Assembly: GCA_005656395.1 (NCBI GenBank)
Contig: SRSI01000078.1
Coordinates: 558,001 to 622,000 of the forward strand
Source of the DNA: Strongyloides papillosus
Taxonomy: Eukaryota > Nematoda > Chromadorea > Rhabditida > Strongyloididae
Length of the DNA: 64,000 nucleotides
Direction of reading: 5' to 3'
The first letter of the stretch is position 1. Every line of letters begins with the position of its first letter. A program made the translations under genes and the position numbers. Below are positions 23,801 to 37,700 of the stretch, in pieces. Under the pieces are notes generated by a model. The model was not told the origin of the DNA, searched no databases, and saw only the letters and a program-made list of their open reading frames with translations.

Positions 23801-26606
23801 TCAAAACTTTGACTTTTAATATTAGCTTCTATTCTACAGAAACTTGCACATTTTAAACAATAACTTATATTAAATTTGATTTGTACTTTACTTTGTAAAA
23901 TTTTCTTCAATTCCAAAACATTTATACACTTATATTGATACACAAAGCACTTTATCCTTCCTTACCTTCACTTAAATAACGTCTCATGCTGTTTCATTTT
24001 GAGAACGTGTTCCTTTTAAAATAAAATATTACATCACGTTTTAAAATATTTTGAAGTATCATTCTTAATATGAAGAAAATTAAGTAGTACTATTTCCACT
24101 TCGCCAATTGTTTTTTAAACTTTTTATAGCTACTTTTGTTTTTATAGCATTTTTTCGCCTTTTTAAAACTAAATTTTAATCTAAATAGTGGTAAATCTTT
24201 AAATTTTTTTGTTAACATAACAAATTTATTTTTAGTTTTATCTATATTTAATATAGTAAACACTTCAAAAGATAAACTAATCATGTTTTTTGAAAAACAG
24301 AGTTTTTAAAATTTTTTCTTTTGAAATGATGTTTAAATTCTTCAATTGTTTCTTAGAAAAAAGTTTTTATGTATATTTTGTTATAACTTAGGAAAGATGA
24401 GATTTGTGGTGGGAAATCTAATTAATTATGTGTGCTTGAGTATGAAAATACATATTCATTGAAAGTTAATTTCTAGTGGAAGTGTGTGGATATTTTGACG
24501 AATGTAAATTTTTTAAAATGATTAAAATTAGATCTTGTTAATTTTAATTACTTTGAAATTCCTCATTTTTGTTTTCAGATAAAACAGTAAATGTTTCATA
24601 TGATTTTTTTTAAATATTTTTGGGAATAAAATTGATAATTTAACTAAGAATGTTGATTCAAAAACTTAAGAATGCTTTTTCAAAAAACTTTTATAAACAA
24701 TTCTAATAAAAATAAATTTTTTCATTAAAATACAAGTGAATAAAAAGAATCATTTCTGAAAACGAAATCGTTACAAAAAAGATATATTTTTGAAGTAATA
24801 AAAAATAGTTAATTAGCAATTAAATTACCGATTAATTATAGAATTAAATTTCCAACAAAGTATTTGATGAATTGCTACCTTAGCTCAAAATGTCAATAAC
24901 AATCATTTCAATAAAAAATCTTATTAATAACTTTATTTCAATATTCTTAAAATAGCTTTAAAGATTAATTCTTCTAATTTCTATCATTTTATTTAAAAAT
25001 TACACTCAATTTTATTTCAAGCAACAATCTATTTTACTTTAATAAAATTAAATTACCATAATCATATAACAATAACCTTATTAATATATTTTTTATCTAT
25101 TAATAACTTAACTTCCTCCTTTTATGTTGTAATCATAAAACTTTTCTTACATGATGAAGTAAAAAAACGAAATTTAATTATAATCGTTGATTTTAAAAAA
25201 AGAAATTATTTTTCAAGTGAATTTTTAAAATATCAAAAATCTCATTCTCCGAATATTAATTTTGACAACTAAGTTTGATTTCCTTCAAACAATTTATTTT
25301 AATATAATGGAAATTTTTTAAAATATTATTAAGGATAATGATATTATTAAATAACTTCACAATATCATTAAATTATTTCTTTCTTATAACAAAATTTTTC
25401 ATTATTTTACACTTCATAATTAATGAAAACACTTTTACAGGAAGATAAGGTTATTGTATAAAAATTATAAAAGACCACTAATCAACAAATTTAATTTTGG
25501 AAAATAAATATGACTTTACTGTAATGTTAAATTATTGTCAAACATTAGCACATAGTAAAAAATTGTAATTTGGTTCATAAATAATTTTGTAATACAATTA
25601 AAAGATTTTTATGAGTAATTTAATGTGTTCTAACTGTAATTTATGTCTTTAAATATTTTTGAAAAAACTTTTCTCAATTAACTGATTCAAAATCATTATT
25701 TCTGTAACAAAAAATATAGCAAATATAAATAATATGATCTTGAGCAAAAGATTATATTTACAAATTTTATCATTAAAGTAGCATTAAGTAACTTCAAATG
25801 GAAGAAATGCATAATTCAAATAACTTAGATACTTCAAATATTTATTATATGTGAGGAAATACATAACGACAATTTGTATATATTTATAAAAATGATAACA
25901 TATTGACATTAATTTTTTTGGTTTTATTGATGTCACATTAAATGCTGGCAATTTCATTTTGTTTTTGTTGATTATAAATAAACATCTTATATTTATAAAG
26001 CTACAAATAACTAACTGATAGGAATGTTATGAATTAAATATATTTTCTAATGTTGTGACATTAAAAAAATGTAAGATAATAATTGAAACTTTTCCTATAG
26101 TTGTCAATAAAATAATGTGGTGAGAATAATTTGAATTCCACCAATTAATCAATAAAAAGATATTAGAAATAAACTTTATTTTAATCCCTAGTGGATATAG
26201 ATTAAAAGTGATATCAATTATAACATTATTACAAAGAAAAATACAATAAATATTATGATGGAGTATTTTTTAAAATTTTACAATATATAATGTATTAATT
26301 TCTTATACATAAATGGACAAATTTACATAGGTAAGTAGTGATAATATAGAATTATATAAATTTTCATTAATATTATCAAATTTAACAAGTGGATCTACGA
26401 ACGACGCAATTTTATCCCCTTGTCAAAATTAATTTTTAGAAATTTAACAAAAAAATAATACTAGGATTTTAAGCTAATATTATATTTTTAATATTATCAT
26501 CTTAATGTGCGGCACATGTGTATAAAATATCAAACTATAGTTAGTTAGAAAAAATATTATAAAGTTAAAATATATATATTAATTTTAGAACAATATATAT
26601 TCTTAA
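20866..26606. other. 5.7 kb gene-poor AT-rich block
   Basis: No supported gene, RNA or transposon. The 60-70 codon frames at 23728-23943 and 24090-24284 are Lys/Phe/Ile-rich and look like chance. One perfect small hairpin is at 23426-23447. It is the common downstream region of the kinase and ACSL genes (convergent 3' ends). Confidence 0.6.
23426..23447. repeat. perfect 9-bp hairpin, 4-nt loop
   Basis: TCTAATCAA-ACAA-TTGATTAGA is an exact inverted repeat in otherwise featureless DNA; role unknown. Confidence 0.55.
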
Positions 26607-28908
26607 TTAATTACCACTATAAAGAGCTGTAATCTCTTTCTTATAATGATTCTCTATAACCTTACGCTTTAATTTTAATGCTTCTGTCAACAATCCACTT
26701 GCTGGTGTCCATGGCTCATCACAAAGGTGGATTTTAGCTGGAATCTCAACACGTGTAAGAATCCCTTTTACCGAATCCTGAATTTCTTTTAATAATCCTT
26801 TGATAACAGTCTCATTAGAACAAATCTCTTTGAAAGACTTCCCAACAATACCATTTTCCTCAGCAAATTTAGTGATATTCTTTTCATTTGGTACAACAAG
26901 TGCAATAAGATAAGCTGATTGAGAATTTCCGTAAACACATATATTATCAATTTTGGAGTTTGTAAGAAGGGTTGTCTCAACTTTACCTAGTGAAATATAC
27001 TCACCATGACTTAATTTTATAAGATCTTTTTTGCGATCAATTATTTTGATTGAACCGTCACTACGAACTTCACCAATATCACCGGTACAAAAGTAACGTT
27101 TACCGTTAATTTCAATAAACTCTTCTTTTGTTTTTTCGGGATTTTTATAGTAACCCTGACATACATTACTTCCATGAATTAATATTTCGCCTTGTGGTGG
27201 ATCATTATTTGGACTGTAATTTGCCTCAGACCATTCACGAAGCATTATCTCACAACATGTCAATGGTGGTCCTACTGATCCTGTGGATAAATCATGAATA
27301 TCTGCCAGTGTTGCACCACCACATGTTTCAGTTAATCCATAACCTTGAACAACTGGACAACAAAAACATATATTCATAAAACGTTGGGTCTCAGCATTAA
27401 GTGGAGCTCCACCAGAAAGGACAACACGAAGTTTACCACCCAAAAGTCTTTTAATCTTATTAAATGCTAGCTTATTCATTATGAAACTTGAATAGCCATC
27501 CTCATAACGGGCACGTCTACGTTCATAACAGATACGGAAAAGTTCTCTAAATATAACAGACCCATTTGAAACTTCATCAGTTACGGCTTTGAATATACGA
27601 TCCATTACAGCTGGTACACATGCCATAAGTGTTGGTCTCAAAACTGATGTATCACCTTTTGTACCTTTCTTAATCTTTGGAGCACGGTCAAATAATGTCT
27701 GAGCCGAGGAGTAACCAATTCTACATCCTTTGGATAGAACAACAATCTCAGCACATACTTCAAGAATGTGAGCAAGTGGAAGGTATCCAATGTATGTATC
27801 AGTAGACTTTATTGGGATAACAGAACTCTGTCCAGCAACAGCAGCAATAATATTCTTATGGGATAATACAACGCCTTTTGGATTTCCTGTTGTACCACTG
27901 GTATACATAATCATACAGACATCATCACCTCTAACTTTCTCAAGTTCTCTCTTCATTCCATTACCCATTGATTCAAAATCATCCCAAAGATCACATCTTT
28001 TGAATGTATTCTTCAATTGTTTAATTGTTTCTTGTTTCTTAGTATCATTGATTGAGGGGTTAAAACGATCTTCAAAATAGATGACATGTTCAATGTTTGG
28101 AATATTATCTCTTATTTTTTTAATTGTATCTAAATGAGCAGTTGTCGTAAATAATACTTTACCATCTGATTCTTTTATTGCGTAGGTAACTGCCTCTTCA
28201 CCTAGTGTAGCATAAACAGTAACAACTAAATTATTATTTACACATTATTAGTTAAATACATACGCATTATTTACACCTACCTGGATAACCACTACGGAAA
28301 CAGGCTTGAGCTGTAAGCATCCATTCAGCACGGGTCTCAGCAAAAATAACAACATGTGTCTTTGGTGGTAAATCTAGTAATGCTAAAGCATTTGCCAAGT
28401 TTGTTATTTTATCATCAACTTCACCATAACTCATCCATTCATAATCACCCAATTCAGCCTTTTGGAACATCCTCCCATCAGCCTGTTTTTCATTTTCAGT
28501 ACTAATAATTTCACGAGTTCCAAAACACGGTAATTCCTCGTACAATTCAACATACTTATCCCATACATGTCCTAAAGTTGGACAATTTTCAAAAAGTTCT
28601 GTTTGTAATTCATCAATACTATCAACATGTCTAAATGGGGACGCTGGATCACTCTCATCAATACGAACAGCCTTGAAAAAAGAAGAAAATAGTAATTTAT
28701 GGTGACAATGTTATTTACTTACCTTTGTACGTTCAGATAGTTGTAATTTTTTCTCGGGATTGGCAAAAATTTGGAAAGGTATATAACTAACTATGTCATA
28801 GAAGAAAAAGAAAACCTTAAAGAATGCAGAAACTACATTGAGGTAGCCTGGACGATGCTTCTCAAGAATCTTGTCAATTCTTTTGACATCTGTTGGACTT
28901 TGACTCAT
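26607..28908 (-). CDS. long-chain acyl-CoA synthetase, ACSL3/4 type
   Basis: Exons 28908-28723, 28671-28281 and 28225-26607 encode 731 aa, the usual ACSL length. The enzyme activates long-chain fatty acids: fatty acid + ATP + CoA to acyl-CoA + AMP + PPi. An N-terminal membrane anchor (~25-50, Phe-rich) is followed by the ACSL3/4-like block FGTREIIS..ENE and WMSYGEV. Then come ETRAEWM and PVVTVYATLGEEAV, the latter rebuilt across the second intron. The AMP-binding P-loop MYTSGTTGNPKGVVLSH (~300) follows, then QGYGLTETCGG and the FACS signature YFCTGDIGEVRSDGSIKIIDRKKD, KLSHGEYISLGKVE. All core motifs are intact, so the enzyme should be active at ER, lipid-droplet or mitochondrial membranes. 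ACSL3/4 versus ACSL1/5/6 was judged by eye from the N-terminal half. Confidence 0.95.
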
Positions 28909-29334
28909 CCTGAAATCTTATCAGTAAAATTTAAAAAGTGTTACAACAAATATAATATAATCTAAAACAATAAAAAATAAGGTATAAAATCGAGAGAACG
29001 ATTATTAAAATAGATAAATATATTATGTTTTTATTGTAAAAATTTCTTTAAAAAAGTAAAATCAAGACGTGTACTTATCTTAAAAGTGATAGAGTTGATG
29101 AAATAAAAAGTGTAAATTAATGAAAAATGATTAAAGAAAGTTAACAAAAAGTAGAACCGTTAACGCCTATTTTTAATGAAATATCTATCTATATGATGAC
29201 AATGTTGTTGTTAACATTTCTATAACAAAAAACCACGATTTTAACATTAAAAACAGTTGTAATCATTTAGAGAGTTGTTCATTTCAAAATTATAAAGCAC
29301 CACTTCGCAAATACCCAAAAAAGACAACATGTTA
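28909..29334. other. short intergenic spacer
   Basis: A 426 bp AT-rich spacer between the ACSL start and the end of the microprotein gene, both on the minus strand. Nothing coding is visible; it should hold the ACSL promoter. Confidence 0.6.
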
Positions 29335-29484
29335 TTATTCTTTTTTGTTACGTTTCAAATAGTCTTCTATCATCGATGGTACAGTTGTGGGATCTGGTAA
29401 TCTTGGAAGTTCGTAATTTTGGTCATAATATGCACCTGCATAAAGTCCAACTGTAAACCATACAAACTTTGCGAAAGCTCCCAT
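29335..29484 (-). CDS. STMP1: STMP1-like mitochondrial microprotein
   Basis: A single 49-aa frame starts MGAFAKFVWFTVGLYAGAYY and continues DQNYELPRLP, ending in a Lys-rich tail (LKRNKKE). The pattern FTxGxxxGxYxxQNYxxPxL matches STMP1 (human ~47 aa) and the plant/animal DUF4535 family. These are one-pass mitochondrial inner-membrane microproteins linked to respiratory complexes. A good acceptor (TATAATTTAG) lies 6 bases upstream of the ATG, which fits a trans-spliced or 5'-UTR-spliced message. Composition is richer in G/C than the flanks, supporting coding. The family call rests on a very short motif. Confidence 0.72.
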   Translation of the reverse strand: MGAFAKFVWFTVGLYAGAYYDQNYELPRLPDPTTVPSMIEDYLKRNKKE

Positions 29485-32400
29485 AGATGTCTAAATTATA
29501 CAATATTAAATAGACTTTTTTCTGCTTGTAACGAACAAGAAAAAATATACATGTCATATATAGTATGCATTATTAAATGAACAATCGAAACTGGTTAAAA
29601 TCCCATGACATTAAAATGAAATAGTTAAAAAAAGAAGTAATAGATTTTTTTTCCAATAGTACCTTCTAGTAGAATATTGTATTTTGTACCTTATAGCTAA
29701 AGACAAATGGAAAGAATAAATATTTAACTACACCTTTAAGACAAAATAATTTAAATGTTATCAGCAATTTCATATGTGAATATACAACTGTTGTTACTAA
29801 TAATTACAGACACAAAAAAAATCTTTATCAGTAAAAGAGAAATAATTTCAAAATGTCATCGTTTTTAAAAAGTCTAATGATGAATCACATTACAATAACA
29901 CTACCAACAATAATATGAGAGATTTTTAAACAGCCGAAAAAAACACTCCATTTTCTAACAATTTTTTAATTAGGCGAAATCTTTTTCCTACCAAATAAAG
30001 CCGTTAACAGTAAAAGATGATAACAAAAAAGAGGTAAAATCAAATAAAAAATAAAACAAATGAGTAATTTTCAAAAAAAATCATCATACACACAAATCAA
30101 GGCCATCTAAATGTAAGATAAAATAAATGGTATCGCTAAAAAAAACATTTTTTACGAGTTGGAGAGATGTCATTGGTACCTCTAGTCGTCTCTTTCCTTC
30201 TCGAACATTCTTTAAATTGAAGACATAAGCATAAAAATGAAATTAAAAGAATAGGAAATTATAATTTAAGTGAAGTGTCAATCAATAATAATTTATATTT
30301 TTTTAATGAAAATTACTAGATGACAGATTATGATAAGCTTAAGATCAATAGTGGAAAAAAATTTACATTTTCTTTTGAATTAAACTGCGTGACTTTTTAC
30401 CACCAAAAGTGACATTTCATAGTCATGTGAATTAAATGGGAAAAAATGAGAAATTCTTTTAATTTGAAGATATATACATAGATAGATGGAGTAGATATAA
30501 ATTTGCGCTTAGAGATAAAAAAGATTGCTAAAAATGTTTTTTGCACACGGGTTTTGACAAAATTTAAACAATAAAAAATTGTCTTGTGTTATTGAGAGTA
30601 TCACTTTCTGTTCCATTTATTATCAAGCATTTAACGGCATAGGCGAGAGTATATTGTATATTTTGGGTGATTGGAGGTATTAATGAAATAAACTTTACAA
30701 CCAATATATCTTTATTCTTAGTTCTACTTCTTCCTTTTTTATCTATAAATACTTGTAAAAGTTTATTATATCAAAAGAAATCATTTTTATTCTATCTATA
30801 TTATAATGATATGATATATTAAAAAACATTATTAAGTTCTTGTACTTTATATCTTACAATTCAATGGTAATTGATAATTCTTCTTTATTTTAATATCAAT
30901 CAAAAAATTAGAAAAAAAAGTTTATAAAAATATTTTATTTATAATTAAAATGTTAGTGAGTTAATAAATGACAAATTAAAAAGAATTGTAATTTGATAAC
31001 CAACATACATTTTATTTGGAATTATTTTGTCAACTATCTTAAAAGTAGAAAATTCACTTCCATACCAAGTAAGTAATTACTTGTCTAATAATAAATAATT
31101 AATAGATTTATTAATTTTATATTATTCTCCAAAAGGTTAGGTGTATACTTTTTACACAGATATATCTTCAACATTAGACGTTTAATCTAAGCTTTAATAG
31201 CTTCAATAGATTGTATTTAAAGCTCGATCAAACGTGTAATACAGAAAATATCGGTCTGTTTCTTTAACAATTAAAAAAAGATTACACCTTTGTTTAAATA
31301 AATTAATGATGAAGTAGTAATTTGAAACATCTATAAATTAATTTTCCTAACCATCATTTAAATATTAATATTTTGGTAGATTCTCCAGTTATATATATAA
31401 CCATTAACGGCATTCAACACACTATAAGATTAAATATTAAAAATAATTTACCCTTGTAATTTATACATGCATACTTTTTAGTATAATAAATGCTAAACAT
31501 TCATTAATAAACTATTATATACAATGAATGTTCAATTGAACTAAGCATAAGAATATTTAATGATATTACAAAATGGCGTTACTTTAAAATAAAAAGGGGG
31601 ATGATATGTGTATGAGAAGGAAGTGTGATGAAAATAATGACTACATTACAGTTATAAATATCTTAACATTTACCTTTTATCCTTCTGTATATTAATACAT
31701 CATCAAGTTACTTTTCTCACAATACTAAACTTTAAAACATACTAAATAATGTAAAAATGTATAATATTTTGAAATATGTTTAATCAAATGAACGACCAGA
31801 TACAACAACTGAACTATTTTAAGAGGCTGATAAATTGATATTGCTTACCGATAAATGTTTTCAATAAAAGGTCATACATTTTCCTTCATATAATATATTT
31901 ATATATAAATTATTATATCTGAAGTCTTATTAAATGACAAAAATGTAACAGTAGTACGATTTATAAATTAATTGATAATGGGGCAAAAAAATAAATAATA
32001 AGCCAAAAAAATTGGTGTTAAAATAAATTAATGAGAATATGGGAGAGATGACATTTACCAGAGACAAAATTAGTTTTCAATTTAAATGGAATAACATGAA
32101 AAGTAGGAGAGAAGTCAAGTAAAATAAATTAATGTAGGATAGATATTTGTATATATTTTGAAGGAATAAAAAAATAAATGAATATAATTTATTTAAATAT
32201 AAAATGCTAGATTTTCAATGAATAAATTAATAATACATATAATATAAATCTACTCTTATTGTTTGATAAATTTGTGCTCTGTCAAATAACTGATGTTTGA
32301 AAATGTATGACAAGCTTTTTTAACTGATAATATTACAATGGATATATATATATATATATATATTTATAAACATACAAAAATTTATATGCATATTTAAAAT

Positions 32401-33136
32401 ATGCCAATTCAAAAAATTGATCACGTGGTATAAATGATTCTCTAGAATGTTATATATATTTATAGTGTAAAAAAATAAATTTTAATAGATAAAATTCTAT
32501 CAAAAAAGGAAAAATTTTTAAATTACTTAAAGCAAAAAAAGAATAAATAAATAATTATTTCATTTAAAACTTATAAAATACTGATATTAAAAGTAAAATG
32601 ATATGAATGGAATTCAATTTAAATTGCATTTATTTTATCCTATACTTAAAATAAGATTAAATAGTGGTTTTAATCTTATTATTATATTATAAAATAAAAT
32701 ATACATTTTTAATACTTTTTTATCATTAAAAAGTAATTTTTAAATGATTAATAGATATGTTGTAAACCTACATTTTAAATTAAGAAAGATTACTTGTTTA
32801 TATTAAATCTATATACTATCTGTAATATGAACATTAAAATTTTAGACAGAATTATAATACTTTATAAGAAGCAAACAAAACATGATTAGATATTATTTTA
32901 TAAATTTTTATGCTTTTAATCAAATACATTATTCACATTAAAACAAAAAAAATAAAACAAAATAATATCTTATCAATAAAAATTAGATAAGTTAATGGTG
33001 TGCTATTTATGATATTTTCAATTATTATGTATAAAAACAAGAGTGATGAGATATACATTATTTTTATATAAAAAAATAATAAAAAAATACTAAAAAAATT
33101 TGCCTCTATAATAGTTAAAGTAATTGTATACCTTGG
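29485..33136. other. 3.6 kb AT-rich intergenic DNA
   Basis: Lies between the microprotein gene start and the GILT gene end, both on the minus strand. A short AT microsatellite is at 32342-32363. No coding frame or RNA is recognisable. Confidence 0.6.
32342..32363. repeat. (AT)n microsatellite
   Basis: About eleven uninterrupted AT units. Confidence 0.9.
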
Positions 33137-34777
33137 TTAACATCTTGATTCCTCATACTGACAACGACCACAAAAATCTCTATCGTGGTTATACCCATAA
33201 TACCATGTACAAACCATTTTATCAAGAATTGGAATATATTCTTGGGTGCTGTTAAGACTGAAATCGTTTATTAATAACCAAGGCTCTTTCGTAACTTTAT
33301 CCGGCGTCAATTTATCAATATAATCGGTGTATTCTTTAATTGCGGAAATAAAATCATTTGTTTTCATGCAATTTCTTAAAAATGGGGAAAAGGGATTATT
33401 AATAATAAAAAAATATAATAAAATAAAAAAACTTACTCAATATTGGTTTTAATTGTTTTATGAATACTCAAATATTTTCCTCTACAGTCATTTTTTAATG
33501 CATCAAATGCATATACATTTCTTGTTAATTTTGCTTTCATTAGACATATTTGTAAGTTTGTTGATATCTTATGGTCAAATACATGCTTTGATATACAAGA
33601 ATAAACAGCAATATTGCGACAACCCTTGGAAACTTTCCTAGTGCATTCATCCCTATTCCAATCATTCCATTTCGGCTTCATTTCAAAATTATAAGTTTTT
33701 TTAATATAATACGCATTATTCTCGAGAAAATTGTTCTGAAATGATTCAGATAACATCCTTTGAGTTACTGGTTCCTCGGGATCATATAACATAACAAAAT
33801 CAATTTTTTTATCCTGTATCGTGCTTATATACCCTATACACATTTCGTTATTAAAGCAATCAGATGATAATTTCTCAGTTGAACACCAAAAATCAGGTGG
33901 TGTTGTACAGTTATTAATTTTTTGTCCTCCACTTTTGATATTCTAAAAAATATATAGTCATTTTTTGATTAAAAAATAATACCTCTAATTGCTTCTTCCA
34001 CATCTTTGGTTTTTCATTAAGTAATAATTGATATATTTGCATATCCATTGTCTTATCATTATTGCCAATTAAAATTTGTGGTATAAATATTGGTGGATTT
34101 ATTATTTTCGCTGTTTCTTTTTCTGCTTTATTTTGAAGATCCTTACCTTCAGAACCTTTAACACAATAGCTTATTTTGTTTCCTTCATATCTGCTCATTA
34201 TCTTCTTTGATGGCCCACATTTCTTTATAATATCTTTTACTTTAGAATATTGGACAACATATTTCATAGCACATATAAAAAATTTGACACGTTTATACTC
34301 ATCTTTTATTCTGTAATGTGAACATGAGAAAAGGGTATTATATTCACACTCCTTTTTACCATGATGGCATTGAATTTTACCATTTTCTAGAAGTTAAAAA
34401 ATAATTAATTTAATGGTCATTAAAAAATCACACAATCTTTTACCTAGCCTTTTAGACACTCCCCAAGCTACAGCTTCAAAATCAAATTGTGATAATGCTT
34501 GTGGACTAGCAAGAATTGTAGGATATAAACGTTTAAAGATAAAAGCAATTGAATCAGAACATAATGGTCCAAATGATGTCTTGAAAGAAATTTTATTCTT
34601 ATTTTCCTCAACATTTTTTTTATAACTTTGGCAATAACTTAATGAACCAGTACATTTTAATGCAACTTCCTCGTTATCACACCAAAATGCTGGTGGCAGT
34701 GTACAGAGTTGTTGCGATATTACAATCCATATTAAAAATAAAAACAAGCTAAATTTAAATTTTAAATAATACAACAT
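33137..34777 (-). CDS. secreted tandem saposin-A / GILT-like protein
   Basis: Exons 34777-34444, 34386-33983, 33942-33437 and 33374-33137 join in frame to 493 aa. An alternative in-frame ATG at 34813 adds 12 residues before the signal peptide. Unit 1 has a saposin-A-type motif (CTLPPAFWC...C...C), then a GILT domain with GPLCSDS at the active-site position. It also has a good GILT signature, CHHGKKECEYNTLFSC, rebuilt across intron 1. Unit 2 repeats the plan: CTTPPDFWC...C...C, then a region where the active-site loop reads LYDPEEPV with no Cys, and a degenerate signature (CTRKVSKGCRNIAVYSC). GILT enzymes reduce disulfides in lysosomes and secretory compartments. Unit 1 keeps only one Cys of the CxxC (CxxS) and unit 2 none, so thiol reductase activity is doubtful. 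Cys-rich secreted GILT-like proteins are common in nematodes. Confidence 0.85.
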
Positions 34778-37700
34778 ATCTCTATAGATTATTATGGGAC
34801 AATTTAGTAACATTCCAGAGATTTTTACTATTTTAATTGTAATATAATTTTATTTAAATATTTATACTATTAATTAAATATATATATACTTTTATTTAAA
34901 AACGGGGCAGATCTTGAAAATTTGAAATATATATTTATCTCTTTCTACCTTCCTTGATACATAAATAAGAATATTACATAATTATCTTTAAATATAAAAA
35001 CCTTCTATTTATGTCATTTTCCAAATACCTAGGATGATTTAAAATTTTCCTTACATAGATAAATTATAAGGTAAAAAATGATATTTGTATGGTTTAATTG
35101 TTTGATTAATATATCATCTTCTTTTAAAAAAATATTATTTTTCTTATAATATTAAAATATATATTTTTTATATAAATAAAAACTGATTTTTAAAGTGTTT
35201 ATAGAAGTTTATAAAGTTATTTTAATTTAATAGAATATTGGTGTTTGGTTTTATATTAAACAATAACCAAAATCAAAGAATACATTTAGTTTAAAAAAGA
35301 TTTTTGATAAGAATCATGAAAATATTTACCCAATATTTCTAATTCCAAACATCATAAGTTATTATGTAATATTTATTTTTAGAAAAAAATAAAAAATATA
35401 TGTAAATAAGTTGTTTTAACATAATTTCTTATCAAAAATATTATTAAAATTTGCATGTTTATTTTTTTATGTTTTCAAAATTACAAAAGCTAAGAACTAC
35501 TAAAGAAGATTAAACATAAAAAATTCTATATATTTCTTTTATTCTACTCTACTTGAATAATGATAATTTTAATTTTCCACTGGTAATTTTTATCAAATAT
35601 AAACAATTACAATTATTTCCTTGAAAAATATTTATATTCCAATACAAATAAATTTTTCGCATTTTGTGAATTTTTATTTCATTGAAAAAAGATAGCTTAA
35701 TTTTTTTTACGATTTTTAGTAAAATAAGATTAAAATATAACCTTTGTACCTAGTTTTGTAGAAGTTTATTTTCTCATTTATTAATGTTATCTATTTATGG
35801 TTACGATTCCACTACTTTTACCATCACTTTATTCACGTGAAAAAAATAATTATTTTAAAATAATAAAAATCTTTTTAATACAGATGTTAAATAAACAATT
35901 TTATAAATTTTTTATCACAAATTTATGATGTTAAAAAAGATGAAAATAAAAATTTTAAAAAACACAAGGTTATTATTAGAATGTTCTCTAAGAAATAGGT
36001 AAAAAACAAACTATATTGTAAAAATTACTATCAAACTGATTTTGATTAAAGATAAATAAATAAAAGATAATCAACAAAAAAAGAAAAGTTTTAATTCTAT
36101 AGATATTCAATAAAATTTTGAGAATTTTTTATCATTCAAATAAATTATTATTTTCTTTTTTTTTCATTAAAATCTATTATTATATTGTGAAGCAAGTATA
36201 TCATTTTTATATAATAGGATTGTTTCCACTAAATTGGTTAAAATTTATTGTTTTAATGGAATGTTAATGTAACCCAGTAAACTTTATATTTATTCACATA
36301 AAATTACATTTCGATTTTATAGTCAACTTATGTTAATATCAAATTTTTATGAAAAAAAGTTTATAAAAACAACTTTTTTTACTGGTAAACTAATTTAATG
36401 GATCACATTTGTAGTCAAATTTCGGTGTTCTTTTGATATAGGTTTAAGTAAGACTTGATAAATTTAATAAATGAGTTTGGTAAATAAAATTTAAACGTAA
36501 TTGTATTTTGTAGCATACAAGTTACATATATTAAACATCTTTTAGTGATTTCTAGTACAATTGTACCTTATATTTAATAATACACATAGATACATATAAA
36601 ATTAAATGATTGTGTGTTTTGAAAATGTGTTTATAAATAAATTTTTATTAAAATCATGAGAAAGGTACATGAATATATATACAAATATAAATATATATAC
36701 TCCAATGAACAACCATTTTGAGAAGGAAATTCTAAAAGAATACACAAATTTTTGATTTTGTACTTTGGTCAACCATCCTACCTTTCTAAAATTTCTTTTT
36801 CTTAAAATATATATATAAAATTAAAGAGAAAAAAATTATTTTACCATTTAAATCCCCAATATTATTAATTTAATATTTTCCAATCATTCCATTTTAAACT
36901 CCTTAAAAGCCATCTATTTGTTTATTAAAAAATGGTATCTACTATAGTTTACTCGATAAAAATGATGATAATTCTTTTTTATTTTAATGATAACTATAAT
37001 ATAATAAATTGATAAATATTTTTGCAATTTTGTTGATTTCGTTTACAGAAAAATTTGTGATAAATATTTGTTGCAAAGCCCTTTCTTCTTATTCCACCAC
37101 ACTTATAAACAATTTTTGCAAAAATAATTAATAAAAATAATATTCTTATTGTATTGCTACTATATTATTTCTACTATTACTATTTTTTGGGCATACCCCC
37201 TTATTTTTACAGATACTTTAAACTGTATATATTTTAATATATTTCATAGATCATTTCCTAATGAAAACTTGTTACATATTTTATGATATACCTATTTCAT
37301 CATTTATCAACAAAAAAAATACAGGTATTACCATCTATCCATGTGCAATAACCCTACTCTTTGTATCCCCTTATCGAACGGTTCTTTGAGTACTGCTAAT
37401 CATGTTTATGTAATTATTGTTTATCTAAAAAAAGTATTCATTATAGCAATGCTGATAGAGTGAGTAAGAAAGAAAAATGTTAGAGTTTCCGTTTGACGTC
37501 AAAAGTTTAACTATTTTGATTTTTACTATATACTACAACCATCTATTAATTATTTCTCCTCACGACGTCATCAATTTATATATTGTTTTGTTTTATTTTT
37601 TTGTTAAACATTAATAATAATAAAAACAAACATTTAGCAATATATTAAATTATTACAAATTAAATCTTCACGTGAAAATGTTGAATCATCCTTAGGTTAA

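Noticed and set aside
23728..24284. Two minus frames of 64-71 codons
   Set aside because: No domain, low complexity, no splice support.
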